A stretch of DNA of 64,000 bases from Acheta domesticus (Eukaryota > Arthropoda > Insecta > Orthoptera > Gryllidae): the NCBI GenBank assembly GCA_031308135.1, contig JAHLJT010009419.1:182482856-182546855 (forward strand). The letters run 5' to 3'. The translations under genes were made by a program, and so were the position numbers. Of the stretch, positions 48,001 through 55,323 are shown piece after piece. Under the pieces are notes generated by a model, which saw only the letters and a list, made by a program, of their open reading frames with translations, was not told the origin of the DNA and made no database searches. Position 1 is the stretch's first letter. Every line of letters begins with the position of its first letter.

Positions 48001-49024
48001 CGGATGTTGAAACCTTCGAAAAATGTTATCTGATTCTTCGCATTCTGCGAAACGCTGGTAGATTCTTCACTTAGGGAAATGTATAACTAGAACTACTTAA
48101 TGTCGAAAAGTGAAATAAAGGGAAAATACTAATAATGTAAATTAATACATATATATGTCTAGGTCTTTGATGAGATGCATATACTTTTGTTAGGAAAACC
48201 AAATTGATCATTTAAGCGACGAAATCAGAACAAAGCGATGCCAATTTGTAATTCTTATAGGAGGATTTATAACCCGTCAATTCAGAATGCCTCAGTTATT
48301 GATGAATAAATTCTGTGGTCACGGCGTAAAAGTTCTGAAGTCAAAAATCTTAGTTTGGAGAAAACAAGGGTTAAATATTATTGAGCCAACGCTTCTTCCT
48401 ATGCTCAGCTCTATTTCCCAACGCTTTTTTGTCATTAAGGAGGCATTTGAATTCGGCCGTTTTACTAAAATAAAATATAGATACCTAACTTGTAGTTTCA
48501 GTACTTAACACAATTTTACCAAAAATTGACTTAAGAACTTTTACCCCGTGACCACAGAATTGTTACTTCTATAGATTATTGGATATGATTGGAAAATCGA
48601 ACAGATTCGAAAAAGAAACAACATAATATTGTTTTTGTCACGTAGTCATGCTCTATCGTGTTTGATACTTTGCCATTGTAATCGGATTACAAATGAAAAA
48701 ACTGTAAATCAAAGAATCAGTGTCATTTACTCCTTTATCACCTTTTGAAGGTCGCAAATCACAATCGCGCCTGTGACGTAATGATTATTCCTTATCCTTT
48801 GACATCGAGAGTAAATGATTCCTTAATGAAGAACCACGGTAATATTAGTAGGTAATACACTTGAAAACAGGTTATTCGTTGAGTACAAGTCTTTTAGGAA
48901 TCGTTGAATGGAGGCACTCACCGATCGTAGTCAGGCAGTTCTTTGCTGCACTCAGGGCAACGGGCTGCTAAGTCGTCGTCTTCAGGCTCTCTCTCGTCGT
49001 CGACTGTGCCTGAATGCTGCGACT
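29056..49024 (-). CDS. ham: hamlet: PRDM3(EVI1/MECOM)/PRDM16-family zinc finger transcription factor (joined exons)
   Basis: Join 49024-48922, 42485-42329, 40597-40427, 38545-38309, 37139-36875, 34724-34415, 33011-32484, 30046-29056. Splice phases agree at all seven junctions and all introns are GT-AG. The product, about 920 residues plus whatever lies upstream, has six N-terminal C2H2-type fingers (the sixth C2HC), an Ala/Pro/His/Ser-rich middle, two CtBP-type motifs (PRDLS, PLDLR), three C-terminal fingers and the motif [17 protein letters not shown]. This is the EVI1/PRDM16 layout, with six instead of the seven N-terminal fingers known in vertebrates. The family binds DNA in the nucleus and represses or activates through cofactors such as CtBP; Drosophila hamlet specifies sensory neuron and olfactory neuron fates. 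The N-terminal PR domain was not found here. Confidence 0.93.
30047..32483 (-). other. ham: ham last intron
   Basis: 2.4 kb, GT-AG, AT-rich. Holds a Penelope-like 3'-end phrase at about 30365-30440, a pogo-type element at 30880-31448, a partial copy of the 59132-59567 MITE near 31580-31712, and a stretch at 31730-32400 rich in TACATATTTTT motifs in both orientations. Confidence 0.7.
30880..31448. mobile_element. pogo/Tigger-like MITE
   Basis: Left end GTCAGACCTCTATATATCGAA and right end (reverse) CAGTTGGACCTCCATAAATCGAA are similar inverted ends flanked by TA. A CAG..GGACCTC..TA..TCGAA end with TA target is the style of pogo/Tigger elements. ATATATCGA motifs recur just inside the left end. 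Body 569 bp; one 62-codon + strand ORF (31024-31212) is not recognised. Confidence 0.55.
32484..33011 (-). CDS. ham: ham exon: PLDLR motif and long Pro/Ala/Gln/His-rich region
   Basis: 528 bp, phase 2 to phase 2. Starts [20 protein letters not shown], an acidic Ser stretch, then [13 protein letters not shown], a second CtBP-type motif (PLDLRV) like the ones in EVI1/PRDM16 and other repressors. The rest is Pro/Ser/His/Gln-rich, ending [18 protein letters not shown], which joins the last exon. Acceptor GTTGCAG, donor AG|GTGCGT at 32483. Two other frames are also open for over 190 codons because of base composition; phase and motif choose this one. Confidence 0.92.
33012..34414 (-). other. ham: ham intron with SINE
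   Basis: 1.4 kb intron. Left part AT-rich, with a short segment at 33284-33345 (AAAATCTCTCTGCACC, AGGGCCTTCTATTA) that has a relative at 47228-47290. The right part is mainly the SINE described separately and TG-rich tandem sequence at 33640-33900. Confidence 0.7.
33900..34345 (-). mobile_element. tRNA-derived SINE
   Basis: On the - strand, TGGCTCAGGGCA at 34336-34325 fits a polymerase III A box and GGGTTCGAATCC at 34282-34271 is a perfect B box. The 5' head therefore starts near 34345 and the body runs left. The distance between boxes and the long non-tRNA body (a conserved-looking GC-rich segment to about 33900) make it a SINE, not a tRNA gene. The left limit is uncertain and could reach 33600. 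Confidence 0.7.
34415..34724 (-). CDS. ham: ham exon: Pro-rich linker ending in PRDLS motif
   Basis: 310 bp, phase 1 to phase 2. Encodes [18 protein letters not shown], a run of His/Ala/Leu and poly-Pro, then [24 protein letters not shown] next to an acidic patch fits the PxDLS consensus for binding the corepressor CtBP. Acceptor GTGCGCGCAG, donor AG|GTGAGG at 34414. A tRNA-derived SINE begins only about 70 bp downstream of the donor. Confidence 0.9.
34725..36874 (-). other. ham: ham intron with TG repeat and long polypyrimidine tract
   Basis: A (TG) run lies at about 34807-34832. From about 35290 to 36220 the + strand is almost wholly C and T (CTCTCCTTC-type), about 930 bp. A C-run sits at about 36803-36812. 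No gene; long + strand ORFs here (35288-35767, 35743-36146) are composition artefacts. Confidence 0.8.
35290..36220. repeat. Polypyrimidine/polypurine low-complexity tract
   Basis: About 930 bp of C/T-rich sequence on the + strand. Because the gene runs on the - strand, the transcript would carry a purine-rich tract here. Such mirror-like tracts can form triplex DNA in vitro; no function is shown. Confidence 0.85.
36875..37139 (-). CDS. ham: ham exon: Ala/His/Pro-rich linker
   Basis: 265 bp, phase 0 to phase 1. Encodes [15 protein letters not shown], a poly-Ala run, [34 protein letters not shown] and [11 protein letters not shown]. No known domain; low-complexity, aromatic-spotted linkers are usual between the two finger domains in this family. 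Acceptor CCCCTCAG beside 37140, donor G|GTGAGC at 36874. Confidence 0.85.
37140..38308 (-). other. ham: ham intron with donor-bearing tandem repeat
   Basis: 1.2 kb. The part next to exon 38309-38545 (about 37895-38308) is a diverged tandem repeat described separately. The rest is AT-rich with no element recognised. Confidence 0.75.
37895..38335. repeat. Diverged tandem repeat overlapping an exon-intron boundary
   Basis: The phrase GGGATGCAAT(C/T)GGGCT recurs at about 37900, 37959 (variant), 38022 and 38157 (variant), roughly 60 bp apart with larger units of about 80-120 bp. A second phrase, CACCTGTGCCA(A/G), is found at the true exon boundary (38307-38318) and in copies at about 38235 and (GCCTGTGCCAGG) 38121. 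On the - strand the nearer copy reads GGCACAG|GTGAGG, a full decoy donor; the farther one reads GGCACAG|GCGAAG, in which GT has become GC. Confidence 0.75.
38309..38545 (-). CDS. ham: ham exon: zinc fingers 5 (end) and 6
   Basis: 237 bp, 79 codons, phase 0 at both ends. Encodes [18 protein letters not shown] and [23 protein letters not shown], the last being a C2HC finger as in EVI1. An Ala-rich run and NAPLAQ follow at the end. Donor CAG|GTGAGC at 38308-38303. Degraded copies of this exon end and donor lie in the intron to the left (see the tandem repeat at 37895-38308). Confidence 0.95.
38546..40426 (-). other. ham: ham intron with GA-repeat
   Basis: AT-rich from 38600 to 39700, then a GA-rich satellite (39719-40160) and a TG-rich run (40175-40250). 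No gene. ORFs of 100-249 codons across the GA tract are artefacts of the repeat. Confidence 0.8.
39719..40160. repeat. (GAGAGGGA)n low-complexity satellite
   Basis: About 440 bp of almost pure purine on the + strand, GAGAGGGAGA-type units. It lies about 270 bp downstream (in the sense of the gene) of the donor of exon 40427-40597. Confidence 0.92.
40427..40597 (-). CDS. ham: ham exon: zinc fingers 3 (end), 4 and 5 (start)
   Basis: 171 bp, 57 codons, phase 0 at both ends. Encodes [38 protein letters not shown] and FQCEVCSK. The run [10 protein letters not shown]...[25 protein letters not shown] is the most recognisable signature of the EVI1/PRDM16 first finger domain. Donor AAG|GTACAC at 40426-40421 is weaker than the others. 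The exon lies just right of a 440-bp GA-repeat and a TG-rich stretch. Confidence 0.96.
40598..42328 (-). other. ham: ham intron with fold-back element
   Basis: 1.7 kb AT-rich intron. At about 40763-40980 is a partial copy of the MITE at 48310-48560 (AAAATCTTAGTTTGGAGAAAA phrase), and at 42020-42158 a near-perfect hairpin element. No gene seen. Confidence 0.7.
42020..42158. mobile_element. 139-bp near-perfect hairpin MITE
   Basis: The first 43 bases, starting TAATTGTAATTGGAAGTAAG, are repeated inverted at the end with one mismatch (A/G), around a loop of about 53 bp. So close a match means a young copy or recent gene conversion. No TSD could be fixed because of the AT-rich flanks. Confidence 0.8.
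42329..42485 (-). CDS. ham: ham exon: zinc fingers 1 (end), 2 and 3 (start)
   Basis: 157 bp: one base, 52 codons. Encodes LDEHLTGAH (end of finger 1), [19 protein letters not shown] and its final His (finger 2), and YTCENCDQ (Cys pair of finger 3). Acceptor GTGTGCGCAG at the 42486 side, donor GTGAGA at 42328-42323. Finger 3 is cut by the intron directly after CENCDQ, the place where the next exon continues [11 protein letters not shown]. Confidence 0.92.
44740..44940. promoter_or_regulatory. GC-rich, CpG-containing island in ham intron
   Basis: About 200 bp of GC-rich sequence with several CpG (for example GACGCGACGTC) inside an AT-rich intron, with a G-run GGTGGGGGGGTGGGG on the + strand. 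No exon with good splice sites and recognisable protein was found in it. Confidence 0.35.
46040..46260. promoter_or_regulatory. GC-rich, CpG-containing island with YY1-like motif
   Basis: CpG-rich patch with GCGGAGGCGGCGGCGGCGG and CAAATGGCGGCGGCC; the AANATGGCGGC form is a known YY1/Pho-type promoter motif. It could mark an internal promoter. No convincing ORF begins here. Confidence 0.35.
47304..47413. mobile_element. Palindromic fold-back element
   Basis: GGACGAAATGGCCTTGAATT at the left is matched inverted by AATTCAAGGCCATTTAGTCC at the right. Inside, GGGGAC...GTCCCC forms a second stem, so nearly all of the 110 bp can fold. Confidence 0.75.
48310..48560. mobile_element. MITE with ATTCTGTGGTCACG ends
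   Basis: Left ATTCTGTGGTCACGGCGTAAAAGTTCT and right (reverse) ATTCTGTGGTCACGGGGTAAAAGTTCT are inverted copies over about 27 bp with one mismatch. Body about 250 bp, no ORF. A diverged copy missing the left end lies at about 40763-40980. Confidence 0.72.
48922..49024 (-). CDS. ham: ham exon: acidic linker and first half of zinc finger 1
   Basis: 103 bp: two bases, 33 codons, two bases. Acceptor TTTCAG at 49025-49030 and donor GTGAGT at 48921-48916. Encodes [17 protein letters not shown], then [12 protein letters not shown], the two Cys of a C2H2 finger. The split codon CG|G continues in exon 42329-42485 with [10 protein letters not shown], which supplies the two His. The frame used is not the longest open one in this stretch. 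A second AG two bases inside the acceptor could shift the start by two bases. Confidence 0.85.
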
Positions 49025-49272
49025 CTGAAACAAGGAAAGAGCGTTCAAATGAAGGATATCACAGAAAAAAGCTCAACATTTCAGTGGCATGTCCAACAGC
49101 TTGGATGTTCGTCATGCGTTTTTCCTGCAAAACTATTTCGGTAAACAGAAGTTTGAAATAAAGTTCTACTTCGCTTTATCAGTCAAAAACATCTTGAATA
49201 TCAGTTCATCAGATACGTTCACACAAAGTCAATTGCCTCTAATTTAAGACGGGCCTTATTCACAAATTATTA

Positions 49273-49321
<49 letters not shown>

Positions 49322-52300
49322 GTTGTTGTTGTTATTGAAAATATTTCTGTTGATGAGTATACAAAAGTAAATGTATGCGTCGACAAGTTAGTTGCGTTGA
49401 ATTTTGTAAATCGTTTTCTCACGTCATGAAATAAGGCCGTATTTATCAGTAGAGGTCTCCGTTTTCCTGCTAAATGTTCACTAACTCAAATTACCTCCAC
49501 GAGGAAAATTATTATGCATTACGAAGATTCTCAGGCTTGACTCACTTCAAGCACGATCAATAGAAAAACGGGATAGCTTATACTATAAAACATTATAATA
49601 CACAAGTTTCGTTTGCAAGAAAACACTCAACCGTGAAAAATTGAGATGCTAATATGAAAATAATAATACCGAGTACATGTGTCCCTTGGTGTCGATTGGC
49701 GAGCAATTTTGATACAATACTTCTAGTTAACTTTTGTTGAGAGTTCGTCGACACGGTTTCAACAAGAAATGGACAAGTTTGCCGAGTGTCAATATTTCCT
49801 AGCCGACCACACGCTCATTCTCGCTACTAATGGTATCTCATTTTCCCCACCCCATCGGTGGCAGTGTCATCAAGGGCTCGACCACGATAACATTCCATGA
49901 AATTCCTGGTAATGTTCCGGTGGAGAGGTTGCCAGCAGAGTAGTTGACGTGCAAGACATCAAGGACCTGCGAATCATACGAAGTATACACGAGTCCACGT
50001 GATATATTATTTCCATCGGACAACCCTCGCCGCCTACAAAGTCAGAACAACTCGTCACTTCAGAAGTACTACTTAATACAACTGTTTTCCGAGCTCTAAA
50101 ACTTGAAAACAAATGAAAGAATAGGCATAGATGAGAAAAGAAAGTTGTTAGTACCAGCACGGCTTAATTTTTTATTGTGAAAATCATGAACATTATAAAG
50201 TGAATTCAATTTTGATAATTAAGTAATTATTACATTGCGAAGTATTATTAATTTATTAGTAAATACGGCAGAGAGTGAACTCAGATTTTACCTTAAAATG
50301 AAAAATGTTCCTCTATCCTTTATCATAGCTATATGTAAAAATAATGAAAATAATCCTCGACTTTAATCCTATTGTGAAAATCAACTCCGTTCTTATACTT
50401 CTAACTAACGACATAACACATTTGCAAAGCGATCTGGGTACGCGAAATAAATTCTAATTCATATAAATATATTATGATGTTCGTACGACTTTTTTATTCT
50501 TCTATGAAGGCAACATTCGGAGGTACCACTCTTCAATTTTGTTGAATTTTGATGAAATAAAGTCCATTAAATCAAGCCAATTTTCTTTTCATAAATATAA
50601 ACATTTAGATGAAAAAACTAAAATAGTTATGTAACAAGATTTAAGTAATAATTAAGGTATTAAATTACCGCCACGTTTCGCCTTCGTCGCTGTTATTGAG
50701 AATTTTATATAATTGTTAAGCCTAAAAATATTTTTTCAGCAAATCACTGTATAACTGTAGTGATAGTCTTCCCTCCTAAACTGATGGTTTTTGAAAATAA
50801 TATTAAGATACTATTATTTTTAGAGAAAATATAACATTAAACAATTTCTCCTTTGATTACATTAAGAAGCATTTTTGAAATCTGATTTTGTAGTGGGAGT
50901 AGTTTGCTTTTCATGAAACGAAAAGAAAGCGCACTAAAATGGATTTTTAAGTGAATTAATCACAAAAACTGTATAAATGCTTTTGCCAGAAAATGTAACA
51001 TTTTTCTATCAAAAAAGTAAAATTGCAGATTTATTCACCTAGTTTTGGCGGGTGATTTCACCCATTTAAAACGTTCATCCGCAGAAAGTAAAAAAATGTG
51101 AAACTTACTTCTTTACACCTTACAAGAGATTTCGTGAAATGGGTAAAGGTCACTTCGGGATTTTCTTGTAAGAAAACTCAATGATTTTCTTGCTTTTCAG
51201 ACTGTTGCTTCAGCAATTAGATAATTGTATAACCTGTGTTTAGCATCACAATGCAATGTGAATTCAATAAACAATCATGTCCATTTCTATTCAGTCTTTA
51301 GTAATGAATTTTCTTTATTGAACAGTATTTAGTTAACATTACTTGCTTTCAATTTAATTGTGTTTTCAAAAACTTAAAGCAAAATGCAAGCAGCGTCTTC
51401 TAATTGGGATCAACCTATGAAATAAAGAAATCAAGGTAAACTGCTACCGTTGTCAAACACTTGCTCTCATAACTGCCTCTTCCGATGCGCCTTGCCAGAC
51501 GTTATGCGCGCAATATTGGTTTAACTGAGCGAGACCGCCGGCAGTCTTGAATTAAGCCACACATCGACCAGTGACCCGCTCTGTTGGCACCCGCCAGCCC
51601 CGTTCCCTTCTAGCACCCCCTCTCACCATCACACTCGCGGCTGCAACTTGGGTTTCTGAAGTTGTCGCATCTGCACCGTTTTTACGGTCACGTGGAGCAG
51701 TGTTCACTAACGAATATCGTCATTCCAGCATTAGGCAAAGTTGCGATCCAGAGAATGAAACAAATCTTCATTTGAACAGAAAATAATTATTTGCTTATGA
51801 TCAGAGCAGTGGCGCATGTAACGGGGAGTGGGTATGAGGCTTCAGCACCGTGCCTCTCAACCAATGATATACATCCAAAAGTATAGATTCACTAATTTTC
51901 TCCATTAACGAAAGTAATTTGATAAATCAATTGTTAACGCTATACATATTAATTATAACGTTAACAATAATAGTTAAAATAAAAATACATCTTTCAACTC
52001 CTCGATAAGAAAACAACGATGAGTTAAATTTCTATTGATAGAAATGGAAGTTTTGATTTAGATTTGTCGAAAATACCACGTAATTATGAAATAAAGAGCG
52101 CGAAAATATGCATCTTAATATATATATATATTTAATTTCATAATAGCTTAAATAATTAATGGATACACAGACAATATTAACATAAGAAATTTTTATTGTA
52201 GTAAAATGTAGTTTTTTTTATTAAATTAAATTTAATTTACTTTAAAAATGAAAGTAAAACCATGTAGAAAAGCTCATATTTGCTATTTATTATTGATTCG

Positions 52301-53247
52301 GTGAATTTTATCTTTAAGTGTCCTTTTACACACACAGCATGTACTTGAAATAATTTATGTCAAGGTGGGAACGTGATATGAATCGTACATTTAGGATTAA
52401 TTTTATGTATTTATTTAATTTATACTTAATATACAATTTCATAATGACAAAATAATTATTTGATAAAAATAACAAAATAGCATTTTGATACATATGTGGT
52501 CTTGCAATCCAATTTTACGAAATATTTGTATATGGTAAAAAAGACCTTAAAATCAAATGGGCAACCTGTCACATTTTATTACATAGCATAATCCGGCAAA
52601 GATACACAAAACAGACAAGGTATAGTAATTGCCTGGAGAGCGCGATACACAACCACAGCACACTGCACGATATACAACTATTGTCATTGTGCGATACACA
52701 AGTATTGTCCCTCCACAGGATGCGACAGGATTTACACAGAATATTACGCGATGCAGTACGTAGGAAGAAGGCGGCGCGACGGCGAGGCAGCAGCGTGAGT
52801 GCGTGAGCGGGTGCGTGAGCGCCGCGGCGGCCGGGGTGCGTGGTGCGGTGCGTGAAGAGAGACAGTGTTACCTGCGGCGAGGGCCGCGCGCGCCGGCGGG
52901 CGGGCGGGCGGGCGGCGAGCGGCGGGCGGCGGGCGGGCGGTGGGCGTGCGTGCGGCCGGGGCGGCCCGGGAATCAACACTGTCCCCGGCGCCGCCGCCGC
53001 CGCCGTCAGTTCCCCTGCCGCCGCCCCCGCCGTTTCCGCGCCGCGCCGCGCCGCGCCGCCCGTCATTGGCCGGCGCGTCGGCGCGTCATCGCCCACGAGG
53101 GCGGCGCCGGAGGCGGTCGCGGCGGTGCGGGGGCGGCAAAGCACCGGGCGAGGGAGGAGCGGCCGTGCGGTGGATGGGACGGACGAGGCTGATAAGAAGG
53201 GCGCTGCATTTGCTCGTGTAACTCTTAGGCTTTTATGTTAAACAATA
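49025..53247 (-). other. ham: Upstream ham intron or 5' region
   Basis: 4.2 kb. (ATT)n then (GTT)n microsatellite at about 49268-49335. Nothing recognised in the AT-rich remainder except a small open segment on the - strand at 50023-49838 (SDGNNISRGLVYTSYDSQ, LHVNYSAGNLSTG) that follows a possible acceptor (GACTTTGTAG) but is unidentified. A GC-rich island ends the stretch. Confidence 0.45.
52770..53210. promoter_or_regulatory. CpG-rich island upstream of ham exon 48922-49024
   Basis: About 440 bp very rich in GC and CpG (GCGGGCGGGCGGGCGGGC, CCGCGCCGCGCCGCGCC). It is the strongest island between the first firm ham exon and 55 kb, so a - strand promoter is plausible. No TATA or start codon could be chosen. 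ORFs on both strands over 100 codons here are compositional. Confidence 0.4.
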
Positions 53248-54186
53248 CCGGAATCCCTCGACATCCGCGGATTCGCTATTCGTGAGTTCCGAACATTCGC
53301 GATTCGAGAAATGCTACCGGTTTTAACATTCGCGACTTCGACATTCGCGAGGGCGTCTTTTGGTCGTACTACTTTTGTTTTGAAAGTAGGCACATTTCAT
53401 TTCCTTTATCAGCGTAATCTGGGAAACGAACTCGGCAGACACTGCAGCTGAAAGTATGCCGTTCTGCAAAAACTTCAAAGATTAAATGTCAATTCACATT
53501 TATAGAATAACACAATTGTAAAATATTTCAATTCAGTTGCGTCAAATTGGAGGTAAGGGTTTTGGCCAAATGAACGTAAAAGCTATTTAGTATCTATGCA
53601 ACTCTCATTAAAATGACCTAACTGAAGACGAGCTTTTATGAAATCATCAGCGAATAGAAACCTCGAACGTAATGATGAAGTAACGTAAGCGAAACTCCAT
53701 CCTGGAGCAACTTCAAATCCGTTAATGGCGTTCTAAAACGCCAACAAGCTCTGATTGAAAGGGAATTCCACTGTGACCCGAACATGGAAATAACTTCCTA
53801 ATTTAAGGGAGAAATAGAAGCAGCAGCTCTTCCATATTTAGATATTAAAACGAGGAAGGTGATTAAACAAAAAAAATCCTACATCTAATGACTTTCAATT
53901 ACGTTGCAAATTACGTTGCAATACGTTTCAAATTACTTTGAATCACGTTTCAAATATTTTTTTATTTATTCTCTTTGGAATGTTGATTGTGAATCCTGTT
54001 TGTAGTAGCTCTTACTCAGTCCTTCTGCAATTGTTAGTCGGATATTTTTCCCTTCTTTTTTAAAGTGTTTCGATATCCAGGAACCTAACCCACTTTTTTC
54101 ATTAAAAGATAGACTCAACATTCGCGGATTTGACATTCGCGATGGTTTTTGGGAACCTCACTCTCACGAATGTTGAGGGATTGCTG
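53248..54186. mobile_element. pogo/Tigger-like non-autonomous element
   Basis: Left end CCGGAATCCCTCGACATCCGCG and right end (reverse) CAGCAATCCCTCAACATTCGTG; TA on both sides (53246-53247, 54187-54188). ACATTCGCGA motifs recur just inside each end. 939 bp with no transposase recognised. Confidence 0.72.
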
Positions 54187-54199
54187 TAAGACAATAAGT

Positions 54200-54660
54200 G
54201 TCTTCACTCAATCGATGGTAGAAAATATGCAATGAGACTGTTTTTCAACATAGTCACGTTACCTTGCTTTTCAATGTGCTTGGTCCATTATAGAACCAGC
54301 TTTCCGATACCCTCATATAAGAGGATTTTTGTTGGAGCAGCAAGCCATGTCTGCATAGCTTCCTCACATGTGAGTCGGAAACAGATCTTCGTTCAAAAGG
54401 ATCTTTGAGTGGACCAAACAGATGGTAATTACTCGTGACAAGATGGGGGGTTCAATCCGGGTTACCCCAAAATAAAGATTTTTTTGAAGAGCTTGGGCGG
54501 CGGAATGTGGATGCAAGTTGCCTTGCAACAAAAGAATGTTTTTCGACGATACATCTCGGCGTTTTCCTAACTAACGTGCGTGTGGATTGTGACTTAATCA
54601 CGAGTCACTCGTCGGTTTTTCAAAATCACGGCGCAGACATTGTGGCTAACCATTTAGCTC
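54200..54660 (-). pseudogene. mariner-like transposase relic
   Basis: On the - strand the translation contains VARQLASTFRRP, PHLVTSNYHLFGPLKDPF and, after further sequence, ESWFYNGPST. NYHLFGPLK matches the block around the third acidic residue of mariner transposases (usual form DYHLFxxLK); that Asp is Asn here. Frame shifts and stops are present. No inverted ends were found, so this is a fragment. Confidence 0.7.
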
Positions 54661-54693
54661 TTTTCTCAAGTTGTGTGCTTGTATGACTCCGTT

Positions 54694-55068
54694 CTCTCTC
54701 AGTCTGAATCAGTGAAAAACTACTGATCGACAGTGACTATTCACTGATGGTGTCAGTTACAACCCTGCCACTGACAAACAGTGAATTGAACTGAACAAAT
54801 CAGTGAAAATTGGGTCCACTTTTTGAATCAGTGAAACTTCACTGCTTGAATCAGTGAAATCTGTGATAACTAGTTGAACGTGACCACTGAACGATCAGTG
54901 AGCGATGGTGGTTACCATTGACGACCAGTTAAATGCTGGAGGTCATTACGAAAAGGTTCGCATATTCGCTGATTGTCAGCAAAACTACCCATTTCGACTG
55001 AAGATATCAGTGGCTTCGGCTCTCACTGATTGAATCAGTGACAATTTCACTGATTCAGATTCAGAGAG
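54694..55068. mobile_element. MITE packed with AATCAGTGA motifs
   Basis: Left CTCTCTCAGTCTGAATCAGTGAAA and right (reverse) CTCTCTGAATCTGAATCAGTGAAA are inverted ends. The 8-mer ATCAGTGA or its reverse TCACTGAT occurs about a dozen times in the 375 bp, in both orientations, like subterminal transposase-binding repeats of hAT-type elements. Clear target duplication not found. Confidence 0.68.
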
Positions 55069-55190
55069 TTTGAATAGTTCAATACACTATTAACCTCTTC
55101 GATTAAGAAAAGCATTGCACTCACATTATGCTGAAAGTCTTTTAAGGACTTTCTTTTGCTTTTGAAATACATTCGGATCATAAAAATTAG

Positions 55191-55323
55191 ATTACGAAAC
55201 CCTGTTCATTTTTTGGTGCAAACGGAGTGTAGGGCAGCCATATTAACATCACAACTCAAGCAAATATTAGGAGACGACGCTGAAACTTACCATAACAGAG
55301 TTAACGATGTCATATTAAGGCTG
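55191..55323 (+). CDS. Candidate exon of an unidentified + strand gene
   Basis: Open segment with a strong donor (CTG|GTAAGT at 55324) and possible acceptor (AAAAATTAG at 55182-55190). Translation includes LRNPVHFLVQTECRAAILT and LKQILGDDAETYHNRVND, which reads like a helical protein, not random AT-rich sequence. The acceptor is weak and others are possible (for example after GGAGTGTAG at 55227). I do not recognise the family; a transposon relic is an alternative. Confidence 0.35.

Larger units (their letters stand above)
42486..48921 (-). other. ham: Large ham intron
   Basis: 6.4 kb. Mostly AT-rich. Two GC-richer islands at 44740-44940 and 46040-46260 have many CpG; the second contains AAATGGCGGC, a YY1-like motif. 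Fold-back element at 47304-47413 and MITE at 48310-48560. No exon identified inside; the islands could be promoters or enhancers of an alternative transcript. Confidence 0.6.

Noticed and set aside
49838..50023. Possible ham or other exon (SDGNNISRGLVYTSYDSQ)
   Set aside because: An acceptor-like site precedes it, but there is no good donor, phase fit or recognisable domain; kept only as a note.
51571..51786. 71-codon + strand ORF
   Set aside because: No domain, poor composition signal and no splice sites of quality.
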